Source: Cyanobacteriota bacterium (GTDB taxonomy: Bacteria; Cyanobacteriota; Cyanobacteriia; Phormidesmidales; Phormidesmidaceae). Taken from it: a DNA stretch of 5,955 bases. The DNA lies in contig JAQCKL010000306.1 of assembly GCA_027592485.1 (NCBI GenBank), positions 1-5,955 of the forward strand, given 5' to 3'. The position numbers and the translations under genes were made by a program. Positions within the stretch are counted from its first letter, which is position 1, and each line of letters begins with the position of its first letter. A model generated the notes under the pieces. That model did not search any database, was not told where the DNA came from, and saw only the letters and a program-made list of their open reading frames with translations. Shown in pieces: positions 5,760 to 5,955 of the stretch.

Positions 5760-5955
5760 TTAGTTGTCAGAGCTTGAATATTGATTCCATAGTTGGGAGA
5801 ATGAATCAGCACGCCCTCGTGCAATAAGTTTTTTGTGAGAAGCAACCACTTTTCCTGCCAAACTTTTTAATAAATTAGGTGCCTTAAATGGTAAGTGTCC
5901 CAGGGTCTATCCAGGCTTAATAGCTAGGATCGTGGTTGATGGAACATCTGCATCC
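5760..5955 (-). pseudogene. Possible 3' remnant of an unidentified gene
   Basis: On the minus strand a frame enters from the window edge with about 15 codons (DADVPSTTILAIKPG), meets a TAG at 5907-5909, then stays open for 48 codons to a TAA at 5760-5762. The second part reads with protein-like character (PNLLKSLAGKVVASHKK, then LIARGRADSFSQLWNQY) and has no ATG. If it was a gene, the TAG would be an inactivating stop in a tail whose start lies outside the window. A 48-codon open run is not rare by chance (about 10 percent per frame), and I do not recognise the family. Confidence 0.25.
5809..5835 (+). terminator. Weak hairpin plus T-run, possible terminator
   Basis: GCACG (5809-5813) and CGTGC (5818-5822) form a perfect 5-bp stem with a 4-nt loop, followed after a short spacer by a run of T near 5829-5834. 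The stem is short and the T-run is displaced. It also lies about 150 nt after hepT, so it is only a weak candidate for ending that operon. Confidence 0.22.

Overview
The window looks like cyanobacterial chromosome. The octamer GCGATCGC (HIP1) occurs six times in about 6 kb (1168, 1350, 4017, 4043, 4533, 4864), far above chance, and HIP1 over-representation is a hallmark of many cyanobacterial genomes. The gene families and the GTTGGGT-type palindromes in the intergenic DNA fit as well. I cannot name a genus.

Left part (1-3133, plus strand, GC-rich): the 3' portion of a large UPF0182 membrane protein gene, cut by the window edge, is followed after 7 nt by a gene for a BtuF-like cobalamin/siderophore-binding protein that lacks a visible signal peptide. 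The pair is probably one transcription unit.

Middle part (3155-4247): a convergent, visibly more AT-rich gene on the minus strand encodes a 272-residue conserved protein of unknown function. Its start is set by a strong Shine-Dalgarno sequence. Upstream lies an intergenic stretch with a HIP1-built inverted repeat and a separate palindrome.

Right part (4248-5662): two toxin-antitoxin modules stand head to head around a 177-bp intergenic region. On the minus strand is a VapBC-type pair (DUF2281-like antitoxin, PIN-domain RNase toxin, 14-nt overlap). On the plus strand is an MntA-HepT pair (minimal nucleotidyltransferase antitoxin, HEPN RNase toxin, 11-nt overlap). Both have intact catalytic motifs. 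Related GTTGGGT/GTGGAGCG palindromes lie just beyond the 3' end of each toxin gene, so the two modules sit inside a repeat-bracketed stress/defence islet of about 1.5 kb.

Right edge (5663-5955): no intact gene. It holds a composite palindromic repeat, a small hairpin, and a weakly supported minus-strand reading frame that may be the tail of a decayed gene.

I found no clearly undescribed system. The best leads are the bracketed double TA islet and the unknown 272-residue protein. No tRNA, rRNA, CRISPR array, transposase or riboswitch was seen.
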